A stretch of DNA of 64,000 nucleotides. Source: Hyphomicrobiales bacterium. GTDB lineage: Bacteria > Pseudomonadota > Alphaproteobacteria > Rhizobiales > Rhizobiaceae. The notes beneath the pieces were generated by a model that was not told where the DNA came from, made no database searches, and saw only the letters and a list, made by a program, of their open reading frames with translations. The DNA is taken from NCBI GenBank assembly GCA_900466875.1, contig UBNQ01000027.1:1-64000 (forward strand). Reading direction: 5' to 3'. Made by a program: the position numbers and the translations under genes. This document shows positions 1 to 7,378 of the stretch, piece after piece (positions within the stretch are counted from its first letter, which is position 1; each line of letters starts with the position of its first letter).

Positions 1-590
1 CCGCCGAGGCCGAAGACGATCGCGGTGGAGCCGATCTCGACCTTGGCCGTATTGATGACGGCGCCGATGCCGGTGGTGACGCCGCAGCCGATATAGCAGA
101 CCTTGTCGAAGGGGGCGTCGGGATTGATCTTGGCGAGTGCGATCTCCGGCAGAACCGTGAAGTTCGCGAATGTCGAGCAGCCCATATAGTGGTGGATCTT
201 GTCCTTGCCGATCGAGAATCGCGAGGTGCCGTCCGGCATCACGCCCTGGCCCTGGGTCGCGCGAATCGAGGTGCATAGATTGGTCTTGCGGCTGGTGCAG
301 GAATAGCATTCACGGCATTCCGGGGTGTAGAGCGGGATGACGTGATCACCTTTCTTCAGCGAGGTAACGCCCGGTCCGACATCGACGACGATACCGGCAC
401 CTTCATGACCGAGAATAGCGGGAAACAGGCCCTCCGGATCGGCGCCCGACAAGGTGAAGTCGTCGGTGTGGCAGATACCGGTCGCCTTGACCTCGATCAG
501 CACTTCGCCAGCCTTCGGGCCATCGAGCTGAACCGTCATCACTTCCAGCGGTTTTCCTGCCTGAACGGCAACGGCGGCGCGGACATCCAT
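1..590 (-). CDS. frmA: S-(hydroxymethyl)glutathione dehydrogenase / class III alcohol dehydrogenase (partial)
   Basis: The N-terminal 196 residues are visible; the rest lies beyond the left edge. The protein begins [18 protein letters not shown] and shows the catalytic zinc region ([12 protein letters not shown], then GHEGAGIV) and the structural zinc lobe with four cysteines in [17 protein letters not shown]. The coenzyme-binding part begins with [12 protein letters not shown]. These are signatures of class III alcohol dehydrogenase, which oxidises S-hydroxymethylglutathione formed from formaldehyde and also reduces S-nitrosoglutathione in the cytoplasm. The start is supported by AAGGGAG seven bases upstream of the ATG. 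An S-formylglutathione hydrolase is often nearby in this family but would lie outside the window. Confidence 0.95.
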   Translation of the reverse strand, partial: MDVRAAVAVQAGKPLEVMTVQLDGPKAGEVLIEVKATGICHTDDFTLSGADPEGLFPAILGHEGAGIVVDVGPGVTSLKKGDHVIPLYTPECRECYSCTSRKTNLCTSIRATQGQGVMPDGTSRFSIGKDKIHHYMGCSTFANFTVLPEIALAKINPDAPFDKVCYIGCGVTTGIGAVINTAKVEIGSTAIVFGLG

Positions 591-733
591 CGTGTCACTC
601 CCTTGGTTCGAAATTGAAACGTCTTGTTACTGAATTAGAATCTGCGCGGACTTTTGCACGGTCAGGCGATCCGGCTCAAGCCGGAACCCGATGTGTCGTG
701 CCGCAAAAACGACGGATGCCGATCACGCTTCGA

Positions 734-1351
734 TCAGCGGGGCTCTATGATCGGCACATGCGGCGCCAGATCGCGCGACATGCGTCCATCGAGCCGAGGA
801 TCGTCGCAGATTTCGACCATGAAGGCGTAAGGGGTGAAGCCGGAGCGCTGATAGAAGGCGAGTGCCGCCGGATGATCGAAATTGCAGGTATGCACCCAGA
901 ACCGCTTGATCGGACGCGACCAGGCATTCTCGATCGCAGCATTCATCAAAATCCGTCCCGAGCCATTGCCGATCGCCTCCGCGACCACGCCGAAAAAGGC
1001 GATCTCGCATTCGCCCTCTTCGCGGAAATCGAGTTCGAGAATCCCCAGCCGGCGTTCGCCGTCGGTCAGAACGTGGATCTCGATCAGAGGATCCGTCAGG
1101 ATCGCTTCCAGTTCGGCGTCAGGCATCACAAGCCGCGATACCCAGAGCCATTCCTCGCCGACCCTTCGGTAGAGGTCACGATAGTCTTCCACCGAAGGGG
1201 TTGCCCAGCGTTCGACCCGCAGACCGGTTTCCGGCGGCAGGGGCCGGGCAGCAGGCCGCTCGAACATTTCGAGGCAGGTGACCATGTTGGCGAGCTTTCC
1301 CGCGGGAACGGGAGAGTAACCGAAAGGGAGCGTGGGATTTGACGTTTGCAT
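734..1351 (-). CDS. GNAT family N-acetyltransferase
   Basis: A 205-residue single-domain protein. The C-terminal half has the GNAT core: a beta strand (EIAFFGVVAEAIGNGSG) whose GNGSG fits the acetyl-CoA pyrophosphate-binding loop, then a helix (RILMNAAIENAW), a strand ending FWVHTCNFDHPAAL and the usual FYQRSGF turn. The substrate cannot be deduced. The N-terminal 80 residues are less typical. The ATG is preceded by CAAGAG at good spacing. It stands alone, between the formaldehyde dehydrogenase and an unknown protein on the same strand, with more than 50 bp on each side. Confidence 0.85.
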   Translation of the reverse strand: MQTSNPTLPFGYSPVPAGKLANMVTCLEMFERPAARPLPPETGLRVERWATPSVEDYRDLYRRVGEEWLWVSRLVMPDAELEAILTDPLIEIHVLTDGERRLGILELDFREEGECEIAFFGVVAEAIGNGSGRILMNAAIENAWSRPIKRFWVHTCNFDHPAALAFYQRSGFTPYAFMVEICDDPRLDGRMSRDLAPHVPIIEPR

Positions 1352-1409
1352 GCGCTCTTGGACTGTTTTGCCCGGCGCATGTCAACCGCTTGCGAGGATA
1401 TTTCCGGCC

Positions 1410-2120
1410 TCAGGCCACGCGTTCGTCCCAGGTCTCGGCACGGTCGTCGGTCAGAAGCCATGGGTGGGAGCGAAGGCTGTCGAAATGGCGTTCTTCGCCT
1501 GTCACATGATCCATCACTTCCTGCCAGCCCGGGTGGTTGTCGCGATGCCGTACGACATCGTCGATCATGGCAAGGCTGGTCGCTTCCAGAGCCGAAATGA
1601 AAAGGCGCCCGCCACTAATCCGGCATCTCAGCAACCGCCAGATATAGGCCATATCGTCGGCCGTGATTCCGGCATGACGACGCGCCGGAACGCCATAGGA
1701 CGTTTCCGTCGGAGCCAGAATCATGTGGCGCAACTGGTCGAGCGCGAAGGCCGACAGGATATCCGGACAGCTTTCGGCACGCTCGATCGCGTGCAGAAGC
1801 GCCTCGAGTTGCAACGGATTTTCCACGTGGCCGTCAAGTGCAAGTGCACGGATCAGCCAGGCCGCTTTCGCCGAATCCAGACGACCCCGAGGCGGTGCTG
1901 TATCGACGATGAATGCCGTCAGCTGCTCGACGAAATAGGCCGGCCAATCATCACAATGGGCTGGGCACATGTCGTTCAATGCCAGAAGCAGGAGCGCGTC
2001 GTCGTAACTACGGATTCCGTTCGTGAAGGCGTATTTTCGCAGAATCAACAGGTCATGCCTGTCTATGCGGCCCTTTCCGGCGATAACACATGCCGGAAAA
2101 GAAAAGCGGATACCGCTCAT
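1410..2120 (-). CDS. Conserved hypothetical protein, mostly helical
   Basis: A 236-residue soluble protein beginning MSGIRFSFPACVIAGKGRID. I do not recognise a named domain. The sequence is rich in Leu, Ala and Arg, predicted mainly helical, with no signal peptide or membrane segment. A region around LDSAKAAWLIRALALDG and the C-terminal NHPGWQEVMDHV are the most distinctive. GGAGAAAG sits just before the ATG, and codon use matches its neighbours, so it is very probably a real gene. Function unknown; a stress-related or regulatory helical-repeat protein is possible, but nothing in the sequence demands it. Confidence 0.75.
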   Translation of the reverse strand: MSGIRFSFPACVIAGKGRIDRHDLLILRKYAFTNGIRSYDDALLLLALNDMCPAHCDDWPAYFVEQLTAFIVDTAPPRGRLDSAKAAWLIRALALDGHVENPLQLEALLHAIERAESCPDILSAFALDQLRHMILAPTETSYGVPARRHAGITADDMAYIWRLLRCRISGGRLFISALEATSLAMIDDVVRHRDNHPGWQEVMDHVTGEERHFDSLRSHPWLLTDDRAETWDERVA

Positions 2121-2204
2121 CTCTTTCTCCGTTTCATCATGAAACTGATATTGCTCTTAATTTGGAGAAGTTGAGAGGCAGACAACAAGGGCGGTTAACG
2201 AACA

Positions 2205-3137
2205 CTAGCCAAGCGGCGGTTCGGCCGAAATCTGTCTCACCCTGATACGTTCGCGCCAGATGATGAAGAGACCTGACCCGACAATGATGGCAATTCCGAG
2301 CCATTTGGAGGCGGTCGGGAAGTCGGAAAACAGCAGGTAGCCCAGCACGGTCGCGGAAATGATCTCGAAATACTGGAACGGCGCCAGAAGCGACAGCGGA
2401 GCCATGCGGAAGGCGCGGACCACCAGCAGGTGCACGTAACCGGACAGGCTGCCGAGAATGATCAGCAGAACTAGCCCCAGGCCGGACGAGGGCAGGGAGG
2501 CTTCGAATTCCACCGGATAGATGAAATGTCCGGCAACCAGCCCCGCTCCCATGAACACAGTTCCGCCGACGCCTGCGACGAACTGCATCGTCAGCGGTGA
2601 ATCGGCATCGCCGATCGCGCGGTTGAGAAACAGGTAGAGCGTGTAGAGAAAGGCGCACAGGACCGGCAGCAGGGCGGTCCAGCCAAAAATCTCGTAACTC
2701 GGCTGGATGACGATCATCGCACCGCCGAAACCGATCGCAATGGCAAGCCACCTCCGCCATCCGACCTTCTCACCGAGAAACAACGCGGACATCATCGTCA
2801 GCATGAAGGGCTCGACGAAATAGATGGCGAAGACGTCCGCCAGCGGCATGTATTTGACCGCCATGAAGAACATCAGGCTGGCTGCGGCATGCAGCGCCCC
2901 GCGCAGCAGGTTCATCCACGGCCGTTTGCCGCCACGCAGCGCACCGGGCACAAAAAATGCAATCGGCAGCAGCGCCAGAAACTGGAAGAAGAAGCGGTAG
3001 AACGTTACTTGGCCCGGCGACATGGTCTCGAAGGTCGCCATGTATTTGGCGATCGCGTCCATCATCGGCAGCACGATCATGCAGGCCGCCATGATTGCCA
3101 TGCCCTTGATCGGGTTTTGCGTTGAAGAATCGGACAT
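2205..3137 (-). CDS. DMT-superfamily exporter, EamA family
   Basis: A 310-residue integral membrane protein with about ten hydrophobic helices and two EamA repeats (first half ending near YFVEPFMLTMMSALFLGE, second with YVHLLVVRAFRMAPLSLLAPFQYFE split across the repeat). This fits the 10-TMS drug/metabolite transporter fold, inner-membrane exporters of amino acids, nucleobases or other small molecules. The substrate is unknown. I prefer the ATG at 3137 (MSDSSTQNPIKG) because AAGAG lies upstream; a longer frame begins at 3173 but has no ribosome-binding site. It is a single gene pointing away from the PagL-like gene at 3332. Confidence 0.88.
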   Translation of the reverse strand: MSDSSTQNPIKGMAIMAACMIVLPMMDAIAKYMATFETMSPGQVTFYRFFFQFLALLPIAFFVPGALRGGKRPWMNLLRGALHAAASLMFFMAVKYMPLADVFAIYFVEPFMLTMMSALFLGEKVGWRRWLAIAIGFGGAMIVIQPSYEIFGWTALLPVLCAFLYTLYLFLNRAIGDADSPLTMQFVAGVGGTVFMGAGLVAGHFIYPVEFEASLPSSGLGLVLLIILGSLSGYVHLLVVRAFRMAPLSLLAPFQYFEIISATVLGYLLFSDFPTASKWLGIAIIVGSGLFIIWRERIRVRQISAEPPLG

Positions 3138-3331
3138 TGGCGGCACTCTTATGGGGCTGCAATGTTCAACCATAGCCCGAAAGCTGCTTCAAGCTGCGTT
3201 CGATGTGCCGATAAATCAAACCATCTTTCGGCGGTCGTCGGATAGCGTACCAAAGGCCTCCTGGTGTGTTTCGGTTCTGTACACGCGGCGGTTTTGTATG
3301 GACAGTTTCATCATTGATTCGAGGATGAACG

Positions 3332-3865
3332 ATGAAGCTGATAACGCCGCTTGCACTTGTCCTGACTGTTGCGTTCTCCCATTCCTCATTCGCCGGCGAT
3401 CTGATCGATGAAGTCCGCATCGGAGCCGGCGGCGTTATCCAGAGCGATAGTTCAAAGGACAAGGGAGCAGTCGGATCAGCCGAAGTCTATTTCGCGCCGT
3501 TCAAATCCTCGCGCACGGGAGCCGCGGCGGTGCTTCTCGAGCCGAGGATTCAGCTCGGTGTCTCGGGTGGGCCGAGCGCAACCGACCAAGCTTATGCCGG
3601 GCTGAACTGGCATGTGCCGCTCGGTGAAAAATTCTTTGCAGAGGCGGGGTTCGGCGGCACGGTCCATAACGGCAGTCTCGATAGCGGTGACGGTCCGCGC
3701 CTGGGATGTCGATTTCTGTTTCGCGAGCATGTGGCGCTCGGTATGCGCATAACCGACAGCGTCAATCTGATGGCCACGGCGGATCATTCGTCTCACGCGA
3801 ACCTTTGTGATGGGCCGAATGATGGGCTCACCCATGTCGGCCTTGCCGTCGGCGTGAAATTCTAG
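3332..3865 (+). CDS. PagL-like acyloxyacyl hydrolase / lipid A 3-O-deacylase family outer-membrane protein
   Basis: A 177-residue protein with a signal peptide (MKLITPLALVLTVAFSHSSFA, cleavage before GDL) followed by short amphipathic strands and a C-terminal Phe, as expected for a small outer-membrane barrel. The C-terminal ADHSSHANL matches the PagL active-site His-x-Ser (H152, S154). PagL removes the 3-O acyl chain from lipid A. The catalytic Glu expected 12 residues after the Ser is not present (L166 there; D160 and D164 are nearby), so activity is uncertain. GAGG precedes the ATG, and a TTCATC/GATGAA dyad overlaps the ribosome-binding region. Confidence 0.72.
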   Translation: MKLITPLALVLTVAFSHSSFAGDLIDEVRIGAGGVIQSDSSKDKGAVGSAEVYFAPFKSSRTGAAAVLLEPRIQLGVSGGPSATDQAYAGLNWHVPLGEKFFAEAGFGGTVHNGSLDSGDGPRLGCRFLFREHVALGMRITDSVNLMATADHSSHANLCDGPNDGLTHVGLAVGVKF

Positions 3866-3982
3866 GCCAAGCGCTGCGGGTTTTACGCGCCGCTTTATTC
3901 ATACGGGCATCATCATCGCGTGGTCCTACTGGCGACGTCCGTGCGGCGTACCTATCTGCCTGCCGGAACTCAGGAGATCCCG

Positions 3983-4282
3983 TTGTCAGAATTCATCAGC
4001 TATCTATTCGCCATCTTCGTCGTGACGCCGCTTCAGGCCGAACTGTCAGAGCGCCTGCAGGGCGTTCCCTCTCAGGAACTTGTCGAAGCAGGCAAGGCTT
4101 GCATTTCGGTCGAAGCGCCGGAACTGTTGCGCTACGCGCAGGAGAACTGGGGCTGGGCGGCGGCCAATGCGATCGGCGTCGGCACCGGGTTCGTCGATCC
4201 CATCACCTTGCTTCCGCAGGGGAACGAGAATTGCCGTCTGGTGATCCAGTCACTGTCGGTGGAAGGCTCCCGCAACGCCTGA
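3983..4282 (+). CDS. Small secreted protein of unknown function
   Basis: I place the start at TTG 3983 because AGGAG lies exactly six bases upstream; the frame is open further upstream (from 3920) but with no ribosome-binding site. The resulting 99-residue protein begins SEFISYLFAIFVVTPLQA, which looks like a signal peptide with cleavage before ELSERLQ. The mature part has two cysteines (GKACISV and ENCRLVI) that could form one disulphide in the periplasm. The family is not recognised. It follows the PagL-like gene on the same strand after 118 bp, so co-transcription is possible. Confidence 0.6.
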   Translation: MSEFISYLFAIFVVTPLQAELSERLQGVPSQELVEAGKACISVEAPELLRYAQENWGWAAANAIGVGTGFVDPITLLPQGNENCRLVIQSLSVEGSRNA

Positions 4283-4373
4283 TGCTGCATTGCGGCTGTC
4301 GCAAATGACATGTCGCTCGGGTGTCCCACGACGGTAAGCCATGTGGGACACTTCAGAAGCTAACGCATTGCCA

Positions 4374-4403
4374 GAAAACAAAAAACCCGGCCGAAGCCGG
4401 GTT
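4374..4403 (-). terminator. Rho-independent terminator of tRNA-Leu
   Basis: Read on the minus strand, the stem AACCCGGC/GCCGGGTT is closed by a UUCG tetraloop and followed by a T-rich run (TTTTTTGTTTT). It starts five bases after the encoded CCA of tRNA-Leu, so it ends that transcript. Confidence 0.9.
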
Positions 4404-4407
4404 CTTT

Positions 4408-4492
4408 TGGTGCGGTCGAGAAGACTCGAACTTCCACGGGTTGCCCCACAGCGACCTCAACGCTGCGCGTCTACCAATTCCGCCACGACCGC
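4408..4492 (-). tRNA. tRNA-Leu (GAG)
   Basis: 85 nt including an encoded 3' CCA (4408-4410). The acceptor stem GCGGTCG pairs with CGACCGC, the D-arm contains GGAATTGGTAGAC, the anticodon arm is CAGCG-TTGAGGT-CGCTG with anticodon GAG at 4456-4458, there is the long variable arm expected of a leucine tRNA, and the T-arm has GTTCGAGTC. GAG decodes CUC and CUU. Confidence 0.97.
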
Positions 4493-4527
4493 ATCGTGGT
4501 AGAGCCGATTTGCTTCGGCGAGGCAGC

Positions 4528-4556
4528 ATCTAGCAAATGGATTCCGGGTGCACAAG
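4528..4556 (-). promoter_or_regulatory. Housekeeping sigma promoter of tRNA-Leu
   Basis: On the minus strand CTTGTG (4551-4556) and CTAGAT (4528-4533) are separated by exactly 17 bp, a close match to the rhizobial sigma-70 consensus CTTGAC-N17-CTATAT. The expected start site falls about 29 bases before the mature tRNA 5' end. Confidence 0.7.
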
Positions 4557-4689
4557 TGTGCCGTGACAGTTTTTTGAAAGAAAAAACAATGTCCACAGCC
4601 TCAGGCTTGCCCCCCTTTCAGCAACCCCTTGTTTTGCGGGCCGCAGAGGCGCATTGCAAACCAACAATCTTCTTGTCAGAAGGCTTGTC

Positions 4690-5412
4690 ATGCAGACACG
4701 AACCGATCTCGACCATCAGATGTTTCCCGCAGCGCACTGTCCTCCCGTGCGCTGGCGGCTCTCGGACTGTCCCGTGCCTTATGAAGAAGCGCTTGCGACC
4801 ATGGAGCGCGAGGTTGCCGCGATTGCCGATGGCAAGGCGGATGAACTCGTCTGGCTGCTGGAGCATCCGCCGCTTTATACCGCCGGCACAAGCGCTAATT
4901 CCGCCGATCTTATCGAGCCGAACCGATTCCCGGTTCATGATACCGGGCGCGGCGGCGAATATACCTATCACGGCCCCGGACAGCGGGTCGCGTATGTAAT
5001 GCTCGACTTGAAGCGCCGTCGCCAGGATGTGCGGGCCTATGTCGCCGCGCTGGAGCAGCTGGTCATCCAGACGCTCGAGCTGATGAACGTTCGCGGGGAA
5101 CGACGCGAGGATCGGGTCGGTGTCTGGGTTCAACGACCTGAAAAGCCGAGGCTGCCGGATGGGAGCATGGCGGAGGACAAGATCGCCGCCTTCGGCATTC
5201 GCCTGCGCCGCTGGGTGAGCTTTCACGGTCTGTCGCTCAATGTCGATCCGGACCTGTCGCATTTCTCCGGCATCGTCCCCTGTGGAGTGACTGCCTATGG
5301 CGTGACGAGCCTTGTCGATCTCGGGATGCTTGTCATAATGGAGGATGTGGATATCAGGCTGCGTGAGGCCTTCGAGGATATTTTCGGGCCGACGGTCATC
5401 GAGAAGGCATAA
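4690..5412 (+). CDS. lipB: Lipoyl(octanoyl) transferase LipB
   Basis: A 240-residue enzyme that transfers octanoate from octanoyl-ACP to lipoyl domains of 2-oxoacid dehydrogenases and the glycine cleavage H protein, the first step of de novo lipoylation. Visible family signatures: [26 protein letters not shown], the catalytic Lys in [11 protein letters not shown] (about K164) and the nucleophilic Cys in [15 protein letters not shown] (about C198). I chose ATG 4690 because AGAAGG lies six bases upstream; a TTG-started frame runs 36 bases further. An OsmC gene begins three bases after its stop, so the two form an operon. Confidence 0.97.
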   Translation: MQTRTDLDHQMFPAAHCPPVRWRLSDCPVPYEEALATMEREVAAIADGKADELVWLLEHPPLYTAGTSANSADLIEPNRFPVHDTGRGGEYTYHGPGQRVAYVMLDLKRRRQDVRAYVAALEQLVIQTLELMNVRGERREDRVGVWVQRPEKPRLPDGSMAEDKIAAFGIRLRRWVSFHGLSLNVDPDLSHFSGIVPCGVTAYGVTSLVDLGMLVIMEDVDIRLREAFEDIFGPTVIEKA

Positions 5413-5415
5413 ATC

Positions 5416-5838
5416 ATGGTCGATCTGAAGATAAAGAAACGCCCGATCGGAGCGGTCGCCACGGTTCAGCGAAACGGTCATCCGCAGGTGACCAGCCGCA
5501 CCGGTGGTAAGTTTGGTATTGTCACCGGGGCGTCGGAGGAAGGGTTCAATCCTCTCGACCTGATGTTTGCGTCGCTCTCCGCATGTCTTGTGTTGAGCGT
5601 GCGGATCGCGGCCAGCAAGCTTTTGCTTCTCGATCGGTTCGATGGCGCTTCGGCTGATGTCACGGGCGAGAAATCAGCTGACGAACCTTATCGGATCGAA
5701 CGCTTTATCGTGAAGATATTGATCAACGGCGAACTTACGGAGGACGAGCGCTATAACATCGTCGATATGGCCGAGGAAATCTGTACCGTTAGCAATACGC
5801 TGAAGACACCCCCGGCCATATCGCTATCCATCGACTGA
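5416..5838 (+). CDS. OsmC family peroxiredoxin-like protein
   Basis: A 140-residue OsmC/Ohr-fold protein. The two conserved cysteines are present: one in SLSACLVLSVRIAA at the start of the central helix and one in EEICTVSNTLK near the C-terminus. Members reduce organic hydroperoxides with these two cysteines, although many OsmC paralogues have no proven substrate. Its start lies three bases after lipB, indicating translational coupling. The pairing with lipoate synthesis is suggestive because Ohr-type enzymes are recycled by lipoylated proteins, but this is inference. It converges on the BON gene with a five-base gap. Confidence 0.88.
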   Translation: MVDLKIKKRPIGAVATVQRNGHPQVTSRTGGKFGIVTGASEEGFNPLDLMFASLSACLVLSVRIAASKLLLLDRFDGASADVTGEKSADEPYRIERFIVKILINGELTEDERYNIVDMAEEICTVSNTLKTPPAISLSID

Positions 5839-5843
5839 CTGGC

Positions 5844-6341
5844 TCAATCCTCGTCCGGAATGCGGCTGTCGACACCGGCGAGGCGCAGGTGATTGACGAT
5901 CTTTCCGACGCCGCTGACGCTCTGCGTCGCGCGGATGATCCGTTGCGACGTCGCTGCATCATCCACCTGGCCTTCGATCGTGACGCTGTTGCGATCGACA
6001 TGGATGTCGATCAGGTCCATGTCGACAATGCCGAGTACGTCAATCGCATCGGTGATGCGTTCTTCCAGGTCGTCCCAGTCCTCAAGCCCCGTGGTACCCG
6101 GGCGGAGACTGTCCCGCTGCGCTTCTTCAAGCCCGTCGAACCCTGCTTCGTCGACCAGAAAACCGGGGTTGCGGCCTGTCTCCGTATTGGGACTTGTGTT
6201 GCCATATGCGGCGTTGTCCACCGGCCCTGCCGCCTGACCGGGTTTGTCGGCATAGGGCCAGCCCTCGTCGATATTGCGGTCGTCGAAGTCGCGAAAATCC
6301 TCTTCGCGGGATACGTCGTCGATATCTCTTTTCGGTGACAT
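5844..6341 (-). CDS. BON domain-containing protein (large paralogue)
   Basis: A 165-residue protein. The first 90 residues are acidic, Pro/Gly/Asn-rich and probably disordered (for example DEGWPYADKPGQAAGP). The C-terminal 70 residues form one BON domain: an ITDAIDVLG helix, the strands IHVDRNSVTIEGQV and the closing helix TSQRIIRATQSVSGVGKIVNHL. BON domains bind phospholipid or other ligands, usually in the cell envelope, yet no signal peptide is seen here. GGAGG stands before the ATG. A second, smaller BON gene lies 51 bp upstream on the same strand, so both are likely expressed together. Confidence 0.85.
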   Translation of the reverse strand: MSPKRDIDDVSREEDFRDFDDRNIDEGWPYADKPGQAAGPVDNAAYGNTSPNTETGRNPGFLVDEAGFDGLEEAQRDSLRPGTTGLEDWDDLEERITDAIDVLGIVDMDLIDIHVDRNSVTIEGQVDDAATSQRIIRATQSVSGVGKIVNHLRLAGVDSRIPDED

Positions 6342-6392
6342 GGTGCCTCCGTGGCTTAATCGTTCGTCCGGACGTCCGAAGAACAGTCGTTT

Positions 6393-6644
6393 CTAATTCG
6401 CCAGATCCGACTTGTTACCGGTCAGCGTCAGGTGGTTTTCCACGTCGTGGACACCATCGACCGTTTCTGTCGCCAGGATCACCTTGCGTGCCGTCATGAT
6501 CGTATCGACGGCTCCTTCGAGCACGACCGTTGTGCCCTCGACATGAGGCTCGACAGCGGAAGTATCGACATCCGGCAATGAGGCGATGCGTGCAGCGACA
6601 TCACTACCGAGCTTGCTATCTTCGATCTTGGATGTTTCCGTCAT
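6393..6644 (-). CDS. BON domain-containing protein (small paralogue)
   Basis: An 83-residue protein that is little more than one BON domain: DVAARIASLPDVDTSAVEPH, then VVLEGAVDTIMTARKV and the closing VDGVHDVENHLTL. A strong ribosome-binding site (GAGGAGAAG) precedes the ATG. There is no signal peptide. It is the upstream member of a pair with the BON gene at 5844-6341. The two domains align across the VTIEGQVDD / VVLEGAVDT strand, suggesting duplication. Confidence 0.85.
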   Translation of the reverse strand: MTETSKIEDSKLGSDVAARIASLPDVDTSAVEPHVEGTTVVLEGAVDTIMTARKVILATETVDGVHDVENHLTLTGNKSDLAN

Positions 6645-6710
6645 GGTTCTTCTCCTCGTTCAACCATGATCGGGTAACGCGCCAACCTGTTTTGGGTTCG
6701 CAGGAAAATG

Positions 6711-7202
6711 CTATTTTTCCTTCTGCCACTTCCTGACCAGCCGCTCGCGCTTCAACCTCGACAGGCGGCGGAGCCAGAAAATGCCGTCGAGCTGATCGAT
6801 CTCATGCTGGATACAGACAGCGTGAAAATCCTTGGCTTCTTCTTCGTGAATATTGCCCGTCAGGTCCCGATATCGAAGCCTGACATGGCGCGGGCGCTCG
6901 ACTTCGTCGGTAGCGCCGGGCATGGAAACGCTGCCTTCCGTGTGCCGAATCATCTCATCACCCGTCCACAGGATTTCCGGGTTGACGTAGTGGAGCGGCT
7001 TCTGCGCCTCAGGGAGCTCCAGCACGAAAAGGCGCTGGAAGACGCCGATATGGGCGGCCGTGATGCCTACGCCGGGTGCTGCGCGCATCGTTTCCAGCAA
7101 ATCCTGCGCAAGGTTTGACAGCGCCTTATCGAAGCTTGAAACCGGCTCACAGATCGTCGAAAGACCCGGATCGGGATAGGTCAGAATGGTGCGGACAGTC
7201 AT
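6711..7202 (-). CDS. Peptide deformylase-like protein with degenerate active site
   Basis: A 163-residue protein clearly of the peptide deformylase fold (ILTYPDPGLSTICEPV, ETMRAAPGVGITAAHIGV, HEIDQLDGIFWLRRLS). All three catalytic motifs are altered: the Gln of GxGxAAxQ is His (AAHIG), the metal-ligand Cys of EGCLS is Ser (EGSVSMPG), and the second His of HExDH is Gln (HEIDQ). The family normally removes the N-formyl group from nascent proteins with Fe2+ held by Cys and two His. This copy should not bind metal in the normal way, so it is probably inactive on the standard substrate or has a new role. Start chosen at 7202, where AAGAGAG precedes the ATG; the frame is open from 7241. Confidence 0.85.
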   Translation of the reverse strand: MTVRTILTYPDPGLSTICEPVSSFDKALSNLAQDLLETMRAAPGVGITAAHIGVFQRLFVLELPEAQKPLHYVNPEILWTGDEMIRHTEGSVSMPGATDEVERPRHVRLRYRDLTGNIHEEEAKDFHAVCIQHEIDQLDGIFWLRRLSRLKRERLVRKWQKEK

Positions 7203-7378
7203 ATCGGCTCTCTTGTTGCGACGTGGCGACAGATCTGCCACGCCCAGACGAAATCCGGCTCGAAGGCGCTTTGTAGCTGTCGATAATATTGCTTCAGTCT
7301 TTCATGCTATGTGATTGTTGACTATATGTTTTCCGTCGCTGTTCCGGCAGTGGTAATCGTGCAAGGCGAGGGCGGTTG

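Noticed and set aside
4321..4533. 70-codon frame across tRNA-Leu
   Set aside because: It reads through the terminator and the tRNA gene on the opposite strand, a common false call.
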